A stretch of 64,000 nucleotides of DNA from Pannonibacter sp. SL95 (GCF_026672425.1 NZ_JAPPRC010000005.1:248001-312000), one strand, 5' to 3'. Positions 19,791 to 28,870 are shown, counted from the first letter of the stretch. Numbers and translations: made by a program. The notes: a model not told the origin generated them from the letters alone.

Positions 19791-21546
19791 CCGCCGCGCC
19801 GGAGGCACAGCCGGTCCTGGCCGTCGAGGGCCTGAAAGTCGCCTTCGGCGCGCATGAGGCCGTGAAGGGTCTGAGCTTCTCCATCCGCGCCGGCGAGACG
19901 CTGGCGCTGGTGGGGGAATCCGGTTCCGGCAAGTCGGCGACGGCGCTCGCCATCCTGCGGCTGATCGAGCGCGAAGGCGGACGGATCGCGGGCGGGCGCA
20001 TCCTGCTCGGTACAGGCGCCGACCAGATCGACCTGACCGCCCTGTCCGATGACGCCCTGACTGACATTCGCGGCGACCGGGTGTCGATGGTGTTCCAGGA
20101 GCCGATGACCTCGCTGAACCCGGTGATGACCGTCGGGGCGCAGCTGGCCGAGGTGTTCATCCGGCATCGCGGCATGAGCGCGCGCGCGGCGCTTGAGGAA
20201 GCCCGCGCCGGGCTCGACGCCGTGCGCATTCCCGACTCGCAGCGCCGGCTGGGGCAATACCCGCACGAGCTGTCGGGCGGCCTGCGCCAGCGGGTGATGA
20301 TCGCCATGGCACTGGCCTGCCGTCCGGATCTTCTCATTGCAGATGAACCGACCACGGCGCTGGATGTGACGACACAGGCCGAGATCCTCGACCTGATCCG
20401 TTCATTGCAAAATGAAATCGGCATGGGTCTTCTTTTCATTACGCATGACATGGGCGTCGTCTCGGAAATCGCCGACCGGGTGCTGGTGTTGCGGCATGGC
20501 CAGGCCATCGAGGAGGCAGCCACGGCCGAGCTGTTCCGCGCGCCGCAGGCGGCCTATTCCCGCGCCCTGATGGAGGCAACGCCGCGCCTCGGCAGCGGCA
20601 GCCTGACCACGCCGGCAAGCGCGACGCCCGTGCTGACCGTGCGCGACCTTTCGACCCGCTTCCCTGTCCGCAAGGGGTTCCTGCGCCGCCTGCAGGGGGA
20701 GCTTCATGCCGTGCGCAATGTCAGCCTGACGCTGAACGAGGGCGAGACGCTCGGCCTGGTGGGCGAATCCGGCTGCGGCAAGTCCACGCTGGCCCGCAGC
20801 ATCCTGCGGTTGGTGGGTAGGCCGAGGGCCGGGTGGATCTGGCCGGACGGGAGCTGACCGGCAAGCGGCTTGCCGCGCTCAGGCCCGACCGGCGGCTGGC
20901 GCAGATGGTGTTCCAGGACCCCTTTGCCAGCCTCAACCCGCGCCTGCCGGTGCATGAGCTGGTGACCGAGCCCGCGCGCATTCACGGCCTGATCGGCGAG
21001 AAGGACCAGAAGCAGCTGGCCGCCGATCTCGTGACGCGGGTCGGGCTAGAGGCGGACTGCATTACCCGCTATCCGCACCAGTTCTCCGGCGGGCAGCGCC
21101 AGCGGCTCTGCATCGCGCGGGCGCTGTCGGTACGGCCAAAACTGATCGTTGCAGATGAAGCGGTGTCGGCCCTCGACGTCTCGATTGCGCGGCAGGTGAC
21201 GGACCTGATGCTGGACCTGCAGCAGCGCGAAGGCATGGCATTTCTTTTCATTTCGCATGACATTGCCGTGGTCGAGCGGGTCAGCCACCGCATCGCGGTG
21301 ATGTATGGCGGCGAGATCGTCGAGATGGGCGCGACCGCCGACATTCTGGCGCGGCCGCAGCACAGCTACACCCGCCGCCTGCTGGCCGCTGTGCCGTCTG
21401 GCAAACCGGGCGAGAACCGCAAGGACGGCCGGCTGCGCGAGGCGGTTGCCCCGAAGCTGGCCTTCACGCGTCCAGGCGAACGGCTCGTCCAGCTGCCGCT
21501 GGTCGAGGTGCTGCCCGGCCATTTCGTGCGGGCGGAGGCCGCCTGA
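19787..21546 (+). pseudogene. Fused double ABC ATPase (DppD-DppF type), frameshifted
   Basis: One gene for two ATPase domains of the peptide-type importer, split by a frameshift. Domain 1 (from ATG 19787) is intact: LVGESGSGKSATALAIL (Walker A), VFQEPMTSLNP (Q-loop), HELSGGLRQRVMIAMAL (signature) and LLIADEPTTALDV (Walker B). Domain 2 starts well with GESGCGKSTLARSILRLVG, but the frame then runs to a stop at 20857. The continuation, EGRVDLAGRELTGKRL, VFQDPFASLNPRLPV, FSGGQRQRLCIARAL and LIVADEAVSALDV, is in another frame and ends at 21546. Adding one base near 20816-20821 restores a continuous protein of about 586 residues. The downstream piece alone has no Walker A. It may be a real mutation, a sequencing error or, less likely, programmed frameshifting. 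Confidence 0.82.
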
Positions 21547-21647
21547 GCCGCCGCCCTCTGCCCGCAACTTGCAACGTCGCAGAACCGGCATGGCGTGTCG
21601 TTTTCGGATTATCCGCAACGGCCCGCCCGTGGTGGATTGGGCCGTGA

Positions 21648-21844
21648 CCAGGGTGCCCTGCTTCGGCGACGCGGCAGGGAGAATTGGGAAGCCGGTGACA
21701 TGGGCCTTGTGGCGCATGGCAAGCCGGCGCTGCCCCCGCAACGGTGGCGAGGACAGGAGCGCGGTGGAGGAGCCACTGGGGCAACCCGGGAAGGTGCCGC
21801 GTCCGGGCCGCAAGGCCGCCTCGAAGCCCGGAAACCAGCCCTGG
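21648..21844 (+). promoter_or_regulatory. Cobalamin (B12) riboswitch
   Basis: The conserved landmarks of the AdoCbl riboswitch occur in order: GGTGCC at about 21652, GGGAAGCCGGTG at about 21690, GCTGCCCCCGCAACGGTG at about 21731, GCCACTG...CGGGAAGG at about 21774-21793, and a B12-box variant AGCCCGGAAACCAGCC at about 21825. The closing P1 stem is CCAGGG (21648-21653) with CCCTGG (21839-21844). It lies about 123 nt upstream of the Rieske oxygenase ATG on the same strand. Cobalamin riboswitches normally turn the downstream genes off when B12 is abundant. That such a switch sits before a betaine-type demethylase is unusual. Confidence 0.9.
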
Positions 21845-21967
21845 CCAGAGACAACCCAACGGATCGCGGAGGGCGGACCGGGGCGGCCGGAGCTGTGGCG
21901 GAGGGAGACCGCCGGAGCAAGCCTGTCCCTGACCCAAGTCCCCCGCCGGCAAGCGGAATGTGAGGCC

Positions 21968-23212
21968 ATGGACGTTCGCAATGACATGCTGAGCCGCGTG
22001 CGCAACCGGCGCGAAGGCTTTTCTCTCGATCAGGCCTTCTACATCGATCCGGAGTATTTCAAGCTCGACCTGGATCTCATCTGGTACCGCGACTGGCTGT
22101 TCGTCGGCCATGACTGCGAGGTGGCCAAGGCCGGCAGCTTCTTTACCGTGCAGGTGGGCGACTATCCGGTGGTGATCTTGCGCGACAGCGACGGTCAGAT
22201 CCGCGCCTTCCACAATTCCTGCCGGCATCGCGGCAGCCGGGTTTGCACCGAGCATCGCGGCTCCAGCGCAAGGCTCGTCTGCCCCTATCACCAGTGGACC
22301 TATGACCTCGACGGCAGCCTGCTCTACGCGCGGCAGATGGCGGAAGATTTCGACAAGTCGCAGTTCTCGCTGAAACCCGTCGCCTGCGAAAGCGTGGCCG
22401 GCTACATCTTTATCTGCCTTGCGGAGAAGCCGGCCGAGTTCGCGCCTTTCGCGCAGCTGATGGAGCCCTATTTCGCGCCGCACCGCCTCACCGAGGCCAA
22501 GGTCGCCTTCGAGAGCACGATCATCGAGAAGGGCAACTGGAAGCTGGTGTGGGAGAACAACCGCGAGTGCTACCACTGCGCCGGCAACCACCCCGAACTC
22601 TGCAAGACCTATCCGGAAGCCCCGACGGTGACCGGTGTTGCCGGCGGCGACGAGGACCCGGACCTGACCGAGCACTGGACGCGGCTGGAGGCGGGCGGCC
22701 TGCCGAGCCGGTTCCAGATGCATGAGAGCGGCCAGTTCCGCGCCTGCCGCACGCCGCTGATCGGCGATGCGGTGAGCTACACCATTTCCGGCCGCTCGGC
22801 GGTGCAGGAGCTTCTGTCGGCGGATGTCAGCCAGGAGCGGATCGGGGCGCTGCTGCTGTTCCATTATCCGACCACCTGGAACCATGTGCTCGGCGACCAT
22901 GCGGTGACCTTCCGCGTGCTGCCGATCAGCGCCACCGAGACGGCCGTGACCACCAAGTGGCTGGTCAACAAGGACGCGGTCGAGGGCGTCGACTATGACC
23001 TCGACACGCTGACGCATGTATGGATGCAGACCAACGACCAGGACCGGCGCATCGTCGAGGAGAATGCCTTCGGCATCAAGTCGCCCGCCTATGAGCCGGG
23101 TCCCTATTCCGAACTGCACGAGGGCGGCGTGATGCAGTTCGTCGACTGGTATTGCCGCAATGTCGAAACGCGCCTGACGACAGGTGCCAAGCCGTTGCGC
23201 AGCGTCGCCTGA
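21968..23212 (+). CDS. Rieske non-haem iron oxygenase, glycine-betaine demethylase (GbcA) type
   Basis: Terminal oxygenase of 414 residues. The Rieske [2Fe-2S] ligands are visible as SCRHRGSRVC (CxH) at about residue 84 and RLVCPYHQWTYDLDG (CxxH) at about 102. The mononuclear-iron region is WENNRECYHCAGNHPELCK at about 195, the ECYHC...HPE form seen in GbcA/stachydrine-demethylase-like proteins. The C-terminal DQDRRIVEENAFGIKSPAYE also fits that group. The likely reaction is oxidative N-demethylation of a quaternary amine such as glycine betaine with release of formaldehyde; the exact substrate is inferred. ATG 21968 has GAGG close by. It lies behind the B12 riboswitch and 12 nt ahead of its reductase. 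Confidence 0.85.
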   Translation: MDVRNDMLSRVRNRREGFSLDQAFYIDPEYFKLDLDLIWYRDWLFVGHDCEVAKAGSFFTVQVGDYPVVILRDSDGQIRAFHNSCRHRGSRVCTEHRGSSARLVCPYHQWTYDLDGSLLYARQMAEDFDKSQFSLKPVACESVAGYIFICLAEKPAEFAPFAQLMEPYFAPHRLTEAKVAFESTIIEKGNWKLVWENNRECYHCAGNHPELCKTYPEAPTVTGVAGGDEDPDLTEHWTRLEAGGLPSRFQMHESGQFRACRTPLIGDAVSYTISGRSAVQELLSADVSQERIGALLLFHYPTTWNHVLGDHAVTFRVLPISATETAVTTKWLVNKDAVEGVDYDLDTLTHVWMQTNDQDRRIVEENAFGIKSPAYEPGPYSELHEGGVMQFVDWYCRNVETRLTTGAKPLRSVA

Positions 23213-23224
23213 GGATCCTGATCC

Positions 23225-24478
23225 ATGACCGTCAAACCGGATTTTGCCGCAGGCCTCGCCCTGCCCTTCGCCAGCACCGCCCCCTGGAAGGGACCGGCAA
23301 CGCGGCTGGAGGTGCTGGCCGTGATCGACGAGACCGCCGACGTGAAGACCTTCGTCTTCCGGCCCGAAGGCGGCGGCTGGTTTTCCTACAAGCCCGGCCA
23401 GTTCGTGACCCTGGAACTGCCGGTGCCCGGCGGGCCGGTGTGGCGGACCTATACGCTCTCCTCCACGCCGACGCGGCCCTTCTCCGCCTCGGTGACCGTG
23501 AAGGCACAGGCCGGCAGCATCGGCACGCGCTGGATGTTCGACACGCTGGTGCCGGGCATGACGCTGACGGCCAGCGGCCCGGCCGGACATTTCAGCCACT
23601 GGAACCATCTGGCCGAGCGCTATTTGTTCCTGTCGGCCGGATCAGGCATCACGCCGATGATGTCGATGCTGCGCGCGATGGCCGACACGGCCCCGGCCAG
23701 CGACGTGGCGTTCCTGACCTGCGGCCGCACGCCCGGCGACCTTCTGTTCCGCGACGAACTGGAGATGCTGGCGCGGCAGATGCCGAACCTTGAGCTGGGG
23801 CTGATGGTGGAGCGCAAGATCGCGGCCGACCGCTGGCACGGCCTGACCGGGCGCATCGACATGGCGCGGCTGAAGTTCCTGGTGCGCGACTACCGCCAGC
23901 GGGAAATCTTCTGCTGCGGCCCGGAACCCTTCATGGCCGGCGTGCGCCTGATGCTGGAAGACGCCGGCTTCGACATGCGCCACTATCACGAGGAAAGCTT
24001 CGGCGCGCCGTCGAAGGCCCAAACGCAGCCCCAGACCAAAGTCCAGACCCAGAGTCAGGCCCAGGTCCAGGCCACCAGCGCCAAGGCTGCCAGCGCAGCA
24101 AAGACGGTGACGAATGATGCCATGGCTGGCCGCGTCCCGTCGCAGGTGCAAGGCGCAGCGCCGACTGCCGCCACCCCGGCGCAGGACGGCACCGCTCCCG
24201 CAGGGTATGCCGGCGATGGGGTACAACTGCAGTTCAGCCGCAGCGACGCCACGACGACCTGTGCCCCCGGCACGACCTTGCTGGAAGCCGCCCGCACGGC
24301 CGCCGTCCGCATCCCGGCCGCCTGCGAGGCCGGCATGTGCGGCACCTGCAAGGTGAAGAAGACGGCCGGCGACGTCACCATGGCCCACAATGGCGGCATC
24401 ACGGACGAGGAAATCGCCAATGGCTACATCCTCGCCTGCTGCTCACATCCCCTGACCGCGGTGACACTGGAGATCTGA
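23225..24478 (+). CDS. Oxygenase reductase with C-terminal [2Fe-2S] ferredoxin domain (GbcB type)
   Basis: Electron-transfer partner of the Rieske oxygenase; 417 residues. The FAD site is RTYTLSSTPTR at about residue 76, and the NAD(P) site is FLSAGSGITPMMSMLRAM at about 137 with FCCGPEPFMAGVRL at about 230. The C-terminal plant-type ferredoxin domain shows CEAGMCGTCKVKKTAGDV at about 365, with the fourth cysteine in YILACCSHPLT at about 400. Between reductase and ferredoxin is a Q/A-rich low-complexity linker (about residues 260-330, e.g. AQTQPQTKVQTQ) that is unusually long for the family. It is co-transcribed with the oxygenase and followed by a strong terminator. Confidence 0.87.
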   Translation: MTVKPDFAAGLALPFASTAPWKGPATRLEVLAVIDETADVKTFVFRPEGGGWFSYKPGQFVTLELPVPGGPVWRTYTLSSTPTRPFSASVTVKAQAGSIGTRWMFDTLVPGMTLTASGPAGHFSHWNHLAERYLFLSAGSGITPMMSMLRAMADTAPASDVAFLTCGRTPGDLLFRDELEMLARQMPNLELGLMVERKIAADRWHGLTGRIDMARLKFLVRDYRQREIFCCGPEPFMAGVRLMLEDAGFDMRHYHEESFGAPSKAQTQPQTKVQTQSQAQVQATSAKAASAAKTVTNDAMAGRVPSQVQGAAPTAATPAQDGTAPAGYAGDGVQLQFSRSDATTTCAPGTTLLEAARTAAVRIPAACEAGMCGTCKVKKTAGDVTMAHNGGITDEEIANGYILACCSHPLTAVTLEI

Positions 24479-24588
24479 GCGGGGAGGATTGCGGCTGGCG
24501 CAAGCGGAGGTGAGCGCCGGCCTGTTGCCCGTTGTGCAGGCCGACAAGCGATCAGTTCACGCCCTCAGCCAGACAACATGCCCGTCAG

Positions 24589-24618
24589 AGCCCCTGCCCG
24601 CACCGCAGGGGCTTTTTT
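24589..24618 (+). terminator. Intrinsic terminator after the oxygenase operon
   Basis: A 9-bp stem AGCCCCTGC / GCAGGGGCT with a 7-nt loop is followed by a T-rich run. It ends the riboswitch-controlled operon. Confidence 0.9.
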
Positions 24619-24998
24619 GTGGGCGCAAGACCGGTCCGAATTCCCCTCCGCCGGCCCCCTTAGACCGCGCGCCGTCCCGGCCCATCGCCCGGCAAACCAG
24701 GATGGCGTGGCCTTTAGCCGGCGAACGCTACGTGCCTGCCATCGAAACTCGCACCAAACGAACACGTCAGTAAAAGTCGAATCAATACGCTACAGCCTTC
24801 AATTTTTCACAATTTTGCCAAATTCAATACTCTATATCCACGTATACTACCGCTTTATATAAGAAAAATCATGTTATCCAGCTGTATTGTTACAAGTAAA
24901 AAACTGATTGACTGAGACGGAACCAGACCTAAACTGAGATCAGCAGTTCCGTGTGACCTTTTCCTGATTTTTCTTTTCCTCGATATTGGAGGTTTGTT
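24619..24998 (+). promoter_or_regulatory. AT-rich leader and promoter region of the Sel1-repeat gene
   Basis: About 380 bases between the terminator and the Sel1 gene. From about 24770 to 24990 the base composition falls sharply compared with its surroundings (e.g. TTTATATAAGAAAAATCATG). The stretch ends with a strong ribosome site, TTGGAGG, before ATG 24999. It probably holds the promoter; exact boxes were not assigned. Confidence 0.5.
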
Positions 24999-27095
24999 AT
25001 GCTTCAACAACCACTTAAGCTCTCGCTTCGACTGTCGGGCCTTTTGTGCACGGTGGCGCTGTCCGTTCCGCTGGTCATGGGTGCTGGCACATTCGTGCGC
25101 GCCGAGGACACCCAGAAGCCGGCTTCCGTGAGCGACCTGCGCAAGGTGGTGCAGGAGGGGACATCTACTGACGAGGTCAAGTCCGCCCTTGCCCAGATCG
25201 AGGCACGCGCGGCGGCGGGCGACAAGGACGCCCTGCATGTGCTGGGTGACTTTTACTCGCGCGGCAACACCGTCACGCAGGATCCTACCAAGGCCATCGA
25301 CCTGCTCACGCGAGCGGCAGAGGCCGGCAACGCCTGGAGCAATGTCCGCCTCGGCGAGATTTACCGCGATGGTATTGGCGTCGCCAAGGATGCAGCCAAG
25401 GCTTTCGCCTATTTCCTGGCCGCTGCCGAGGCCGGCAACACCGGCGGCAAGATCGCCTATGCCCGGGCCCTGATCGCCGGTCAGGGCACTGACGCCAATC
25501 CGGATCAGGGTCTCGCCCTTCTGACCGAAGTTGCCGAGACCGGTGACCGGGGTGCGCTCTACACGCTCGGTGATGTCTACACCCGTGGCGGTGCGGTTCC
25601 TGTTGATGGTGCCAAGGCAACCGAGTTTCTGACCAAGGCCGCAGAGGCCGGTAATATCGCCGGCAATGTTCGTCTCGGCGAGATCCACCGCGATGGCATC
25701 GGCGTCGCCAAGGATGCGGCCAAGGCTTTCACCTATTTCCAGGCCGCCGCTGAGGCTGGCCACACAGGAAGCAAGATCAACGTCGCCCGCGCGCTGATCA
25801 GCGGCCAGGGCACTGACGCCAGTCCGGACCAGGGTCTCGCCCTTCTGACCGAAGTTGCCGAGACCGGTGACCGGGGTGCCCTCTACACGCTCGGTGACGT
25901 CTACACCCGTGGCGGGCCAATTGCCGTCGACGGCACCAAGGCCATCGATTATCTCACGAAATCGGCTGAGGCTGGAAACAGCGGGGCCTATACGCGGCTC
26001 GGCGAGATTTACCGGGATGGCATTGGCGTTCCGGTCGATGCCGCGCGTGCGGTGAGCTACTTCGCGCAGGCACAGGCGGCCGGATCGACCAGCGCCGGCT
26101 TGCGTCTGGCGGAAGCGGCACTCTGGGGCCTTGGCGAGGCCCAGGATGTGGACAAGGGGCTGAGCCTGCTTCGCGCGGCAGCGGATGGCGGCGATGTCTC
26201 TGCGAAACTGACCCTGTCGGATGTTCTCCTGCGCGGTGAACTGGTTGCACCCGATGTCCGTCAAGGCCTCAAGCTGCTTGAGGAGGCCGCGGCAACCGGC
26301 AACGCATCCGCCCTGACCCGGCTTGGCAATGCCTATCGCGGCGGCGGGGCGATCGGCAAGGATCCGCAGAAATCCCTCGCCTACTTCGAGAAGGCCGTGG
26401 CCGCTGGCAATGCGTCGGCGCTGCTGGATCTGGCCCGCGGGCACATGAACGGCGACTTCGGCCGCAGCTCCAGCCAGAAACTGGCCCTCGGCTATGCCCG
26501 GGATGCGGAAGCCCGGGGCCTTTCCGGGGCCAGCGTACTGATGGCCGACTGGATGCTGCGCGGCACCGGCCAACGCGCCGATGTGCGCGGCGCGCTTGCC
26601 AAACTCGAGGCTGCCGCCAAGTCCGGCAATGGCGATGCGGCCCGGCGCCTGATCGCGCTTTACCGCAGCGGTTCCGGCAAGGCGCTCTCTGCCAATCCAG
26701 CGAAGGCACAGGCAACCCTTGCCACCTATGGCGGGCTTCTGACCCCGGCGCAGCGAACCCAGGAAGAGCTGTTGATCCTCGGCACCGGTGCCACGTCGCG
26801 TGGCGATCTTGAGCGTCTCGCTGAGGCCTTCAAGGCCGCGCCGCAGGCCACCCGCATCACCCTGCTGACCACCCTGCGCTGGTCCAATGCCAATGCCTTT
26901 GTCTATCTGGTGCAGGACGAGCTGAAGACACGCGGGCTCTACAAGGGCGCGCTCAACGGCCTTCTGACCCGCGACACAATCCGCGCCGTGACGACCCTCT
27001 GCGAGGCCGGCCCATCCGGCGAGCGGTGCCGCCAGGGCCCGCTGACGGGCGATGCCGCCCGCCTGATCGCCGTCCGCGTCGCCACCGGCGCCTGA
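24999..27095 (+). CDS. Secreted Sel1/TPR-like repeat protein with C-terminal peptidoglycan-binding-like motif
   Basis: Probable periplasmic scaffold protein of 698 residues. An N-terminal signal peptide (hydrophobic LSGLLCTVALSVPLVMGAGT, cleavage near VRA-EDT at about residue 36) precedes some 15 Sel1-like repeats. These have the form AEAGNxxxxxRLGEIYRDG and YFLAAAEAGNTGGKIAYARA. The C-terminus, FVYLVQDELKTRGLYKGALN followed by GLLTRDTIRAVTTLC, resembles a PG_binding_1 motif. Residues about 110-325 contain two nearly identical copies of a 108-residue block. Sel1 proteins often organise envelope or exopolysaccharide machinery, and the polysaccharide genes start about 4 kb downstream. The role is inferred. 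Confidence 0.82.
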   Translation: MLQQPLKLSLRLSGLLCTVALSVPLVMGAGTFVRAEDTQKPASVSDLRKVVQEGTSTDEVKSALAQIEARAAAGDKDALHVLGDFYSRGNTVTQDPTKAIDLLTRAAEAGNAWSNVRLGEIYRDGIGVAKDAAKAFAYFLAAAEAGNTGGKIAYARALIAGQGTDANPDQGLALLTEVAETGDRGALYTLGDVYTRGGAVPVDGAKATEFLTKAAEAGNIAGNVRLGEIHRDGIGVAKDAAKAFTYFQAAAEAGHTGSKINVARALISGQGTDASPDQGLALLTEVAETGDRGALYTLGDVYTRGGPIAVDGTKAIDYLTKSAEAGNSGAYTRLGEIYRDGIGVPVDAARAVSYFAQAQAAGSTSAGLRLAEAALWGLGEAQDVDKGLSLLRAAADGGDVSAKLTLSDVLLRGELVAPDVRQGLKLLEEAAATGNASALTRLGNAYRGGGAIGKDPQKSLAYFEKAVAAGNASALLDLARGHMNGDFGRSSSQKLALGYARDAEARGLSGASVLMADWMLRGTGQRADVRGALAKLEAAAKSGNGDAARRLIALYRSGSGKALSANPAKAQATLATYGGLLTPAQRTQEELLILGTGATSRGDLERLAEAFKAAPQATRITLLTTLRWSNANAFVYLVQDELKTRGLYKGALNGLLTRDTIRAVTTLCEAGPSGERCRQGPLTGDAARLIAVRVATGA

Positions 27096-27499
27096 CGATC
27101 CTTCCACCCGGTCCGGCAGGCGTGATCTGCCGGACCGGGTGCATGATCGAGTGCCAGAGCGGGGACTTGACCGCTTGCCCGATCCCGCATGCGCGCCCTC
27201 ACCCGGACGTCATCCCGGGCGCAGCGCAGCGAAGACCCGGGACCGGAGAGCCCAAGGCTTTCAAGCAATTGGCCAGCCAACCCCGGCTGATCACTGCCTG
27301 ATCTCGACCCAAAGCCCGCTTGCCGGATGTATCCCGACGTTCGGACAGGTTCAGCAGTTCAGCGGCGCATTCCTCAGCGCGCAAAACCTGCGCAACGCGT
27401 CAACCACAATCCCTGACTGCAAACTTATCCCCGGGCAGCCACGCTGTGAGACACTCTTGCTGTTCCCGTTTTCCGGGAACGGCAACAGGAGTGTCATGA
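27096..27499. other. Intergenic region with a half palindromic element and a hairpin before the capsid gene
   Basis: The region holds a partial copy of the dispersed palindrome (left arm from about 27210, same opening as 18701). At 27457-27485 a 12-bp inverted repeat TTGCTGTTCCCG / CGGGAACGGCAA with a TTTTC loop ends directly before the ribosome site AGGAG of the capsid-like gene. It could be an operator or a translational control hairpin. Confidence 0.7.
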
Positions 27500-28870
27500 A
27501 TGAGTGAACCGAACACGCCACAGGATGGCCTTCTTGAATATGGCGCCCCCGTCGGCGGACTGGAAATCCGTGCCGATGCGGACGACTTCCACGCGCCCTA
27601 TCGCAGGCCGGGCATGCCCTTTCTGGAAACCAAGGCCTATATGCAGCCTGCCTTTGCTGAGGCCCGACCCGACCCGCAGGTGGAAGGCCTGGCCCGGGTG
27701 CTGGACGAGCACCGGCGCAGCTTCGAGGAGTTCAAGCAGGCAAATGACCAGCAGCTTCTGGAGCTGAAATCCCTGCGCGGCCCCGATGTTCTCACCGAAG
27801 ACAAGTTGAAGCGCGTTGAACGGCGCATGGACGATCTGGCCTTGACCGTTCGGCGCATGCACCTGCACGGCGGCGAGCCTTACGAGGACCCGGACAAGAT
27901 CGAGCTGAAAAGTGCGATCGACAATTACGTCCGCCGCGGCCGCACAGATGGCTTCCATGCGCTGGAGACACGCGGCATGTCCGTCGGATCGGAAGCCGAT
28001 GGTGGCTATCTCGTCCATCCGGACATGGAAAAGGCGCTGTTTGCGCGGCTGCGCAAGGACACGCCAATCCGTGCCTTGGCCAGCCAGTTGACCATTTCGA
28101 CGGGGCTCTACAAGCGCCCCTTCGTGATCAGCGGCGCAGGCGCGGGCTGGGTGGCGGAAACCCAGGTCCGGCCGACCACATCCAGCCCGCAGATCGCTGA
28201 ACTGAACTTCCCGACGCATGAACTTTATGCCTGCCCTGTCGCAACCAAGCAGCTTCTTGATGACGGCGTCATCGACATCGAGGCCTGGCTGGCCGTGGAG
28301 CTCTATTCGGCCTTTTGCGCCCAGGAGGCGACCGCCTTCATCACGGGCAATGGCACATCACAGCCGAAAGGAATTTTGTCCTACCCACAAGTCAACCCGG
28401 CAACGGCGGGCTTTGGCGAAGTGGGCACGCTTGTAACCGGGGCGAATGGTGGCTTCCAGCCGGATGCCCCAATCGATTGCCTGATGGATCTGGTGCATTC
28501 GCTACCGGCCGTCTATCGCAAGAACGGCACCTTCCTGATGAACCGCATGACGCTGAGCGCCGTGCGGCGGCTGAAGACGGAGAGCGGCGACTACCTCTAC
28601 CAGACCCGGATGTCCAACAAGCTGGAAGAGACGCTGATGGGCTTTCCGCTGGTCGAATGCGACGACATGCCGGGAATCAGCCCGGGCAGCACCGCAATCG
28701 CCTTTGCCGATTTCCAGCGGGCCTATCTGATCATTGACCGCCAGGGCATCCAGATCCTGCGCGATCCCTATTCGGCCAAGCCCTACATCACCTTCTATGC
28801 CACCATGCGGGTCGGCGGCGGCATTGCCGATTTCAACGCCATCCGCCTGTTGAAATTCGCGGCCAGCTGA
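27500..28870 (+). CDS. HK97-family phage major capsid protein, solitary
   Basis: 456 residues. Residues about 60-120 are charged and helical (EGLARVLDEHRRSFEEFKQA, KRVERRMDDLALTVRRM), like the delta/scaffold region of HK97 capsids. The capsid core starts at about residue 155 with MSVGSEADGGYLVHPDMEKA. ISGAGAGWVAETQVRPTTS, the E-loop/P-domain region, follows at about 210, and ELYACPVATKQLLDDGVIDI at about 240. INGTGTSQPKGILSYP-like text at about 280 (FITGNGTSQPKGILSYP) and the A-domain MRVGGGIADFNAIRLL complete the fold. No portal, terminase, prohead protease or tail gene is nearby, so it is a lone capsid: a prophage remnant, a detached gene-transfer-agent component or a cellular shell protein. 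ATG 27500 has AGGAG at proper distance. Confidence 0.88.
   Translation: MSEPNTPQDGLLEYGAPVGGLEIRADADDFHAPYRRPGMPFLETKAYMQPAFAEARPDPQVEGLARVLDEHRRSFEEFKQANDQQLLELKSLRGPDVLTEDKLKRVERRMDDLALTVRRMHLHGGEPYEDPDKIELKSAIDNYVRRGRTDGFHALETRGMSVGSEADGGYLVHPDMEKALFARLRKDTPIRALASQLTISTGLYKRPFVISGAGAGWVAETQVRPTTSSPQIAELNFPTHELYACPVATKQLLDDGVIDIEAWLAVELYSAFCAQEATAFITGNGTSQPKGILSYPQVNPATAGFGEVGTLVTGANGGFQPDAPIDCLMDLVHSLPAVYRKNGTFLMNRMTLSAVRRLKTESGDYLYQTRMSNKLEETLMGFPLVECDDMPGISPGSTAIAFADFQRAYLIIDRQGIQILRDPYSAKPYITFYATMRVGGGIADFNAIRLLKFAAS

Noticed and set aside
20833-21546. An independent ABC ATPase gene starting at a GTG at 20833
   Set aside because: It would lack Walker A, which is present just upstream in the other frame; a frameshifted single gene explains both parts.
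21305-21967. N-terminal extension of the Rieske oxygenase frame across the riboswitch
   Set aside because: The in-frame stretch covers the end of the ATPase gene and the conserved riboswitch boxes and has no similarity to oxygenases.
27500-28870. Complete prophage or gene-transfer-agent cluster
   Set aside because: Genes on both sides are cellular; no integrase, terminase, portal or tail gene was found.
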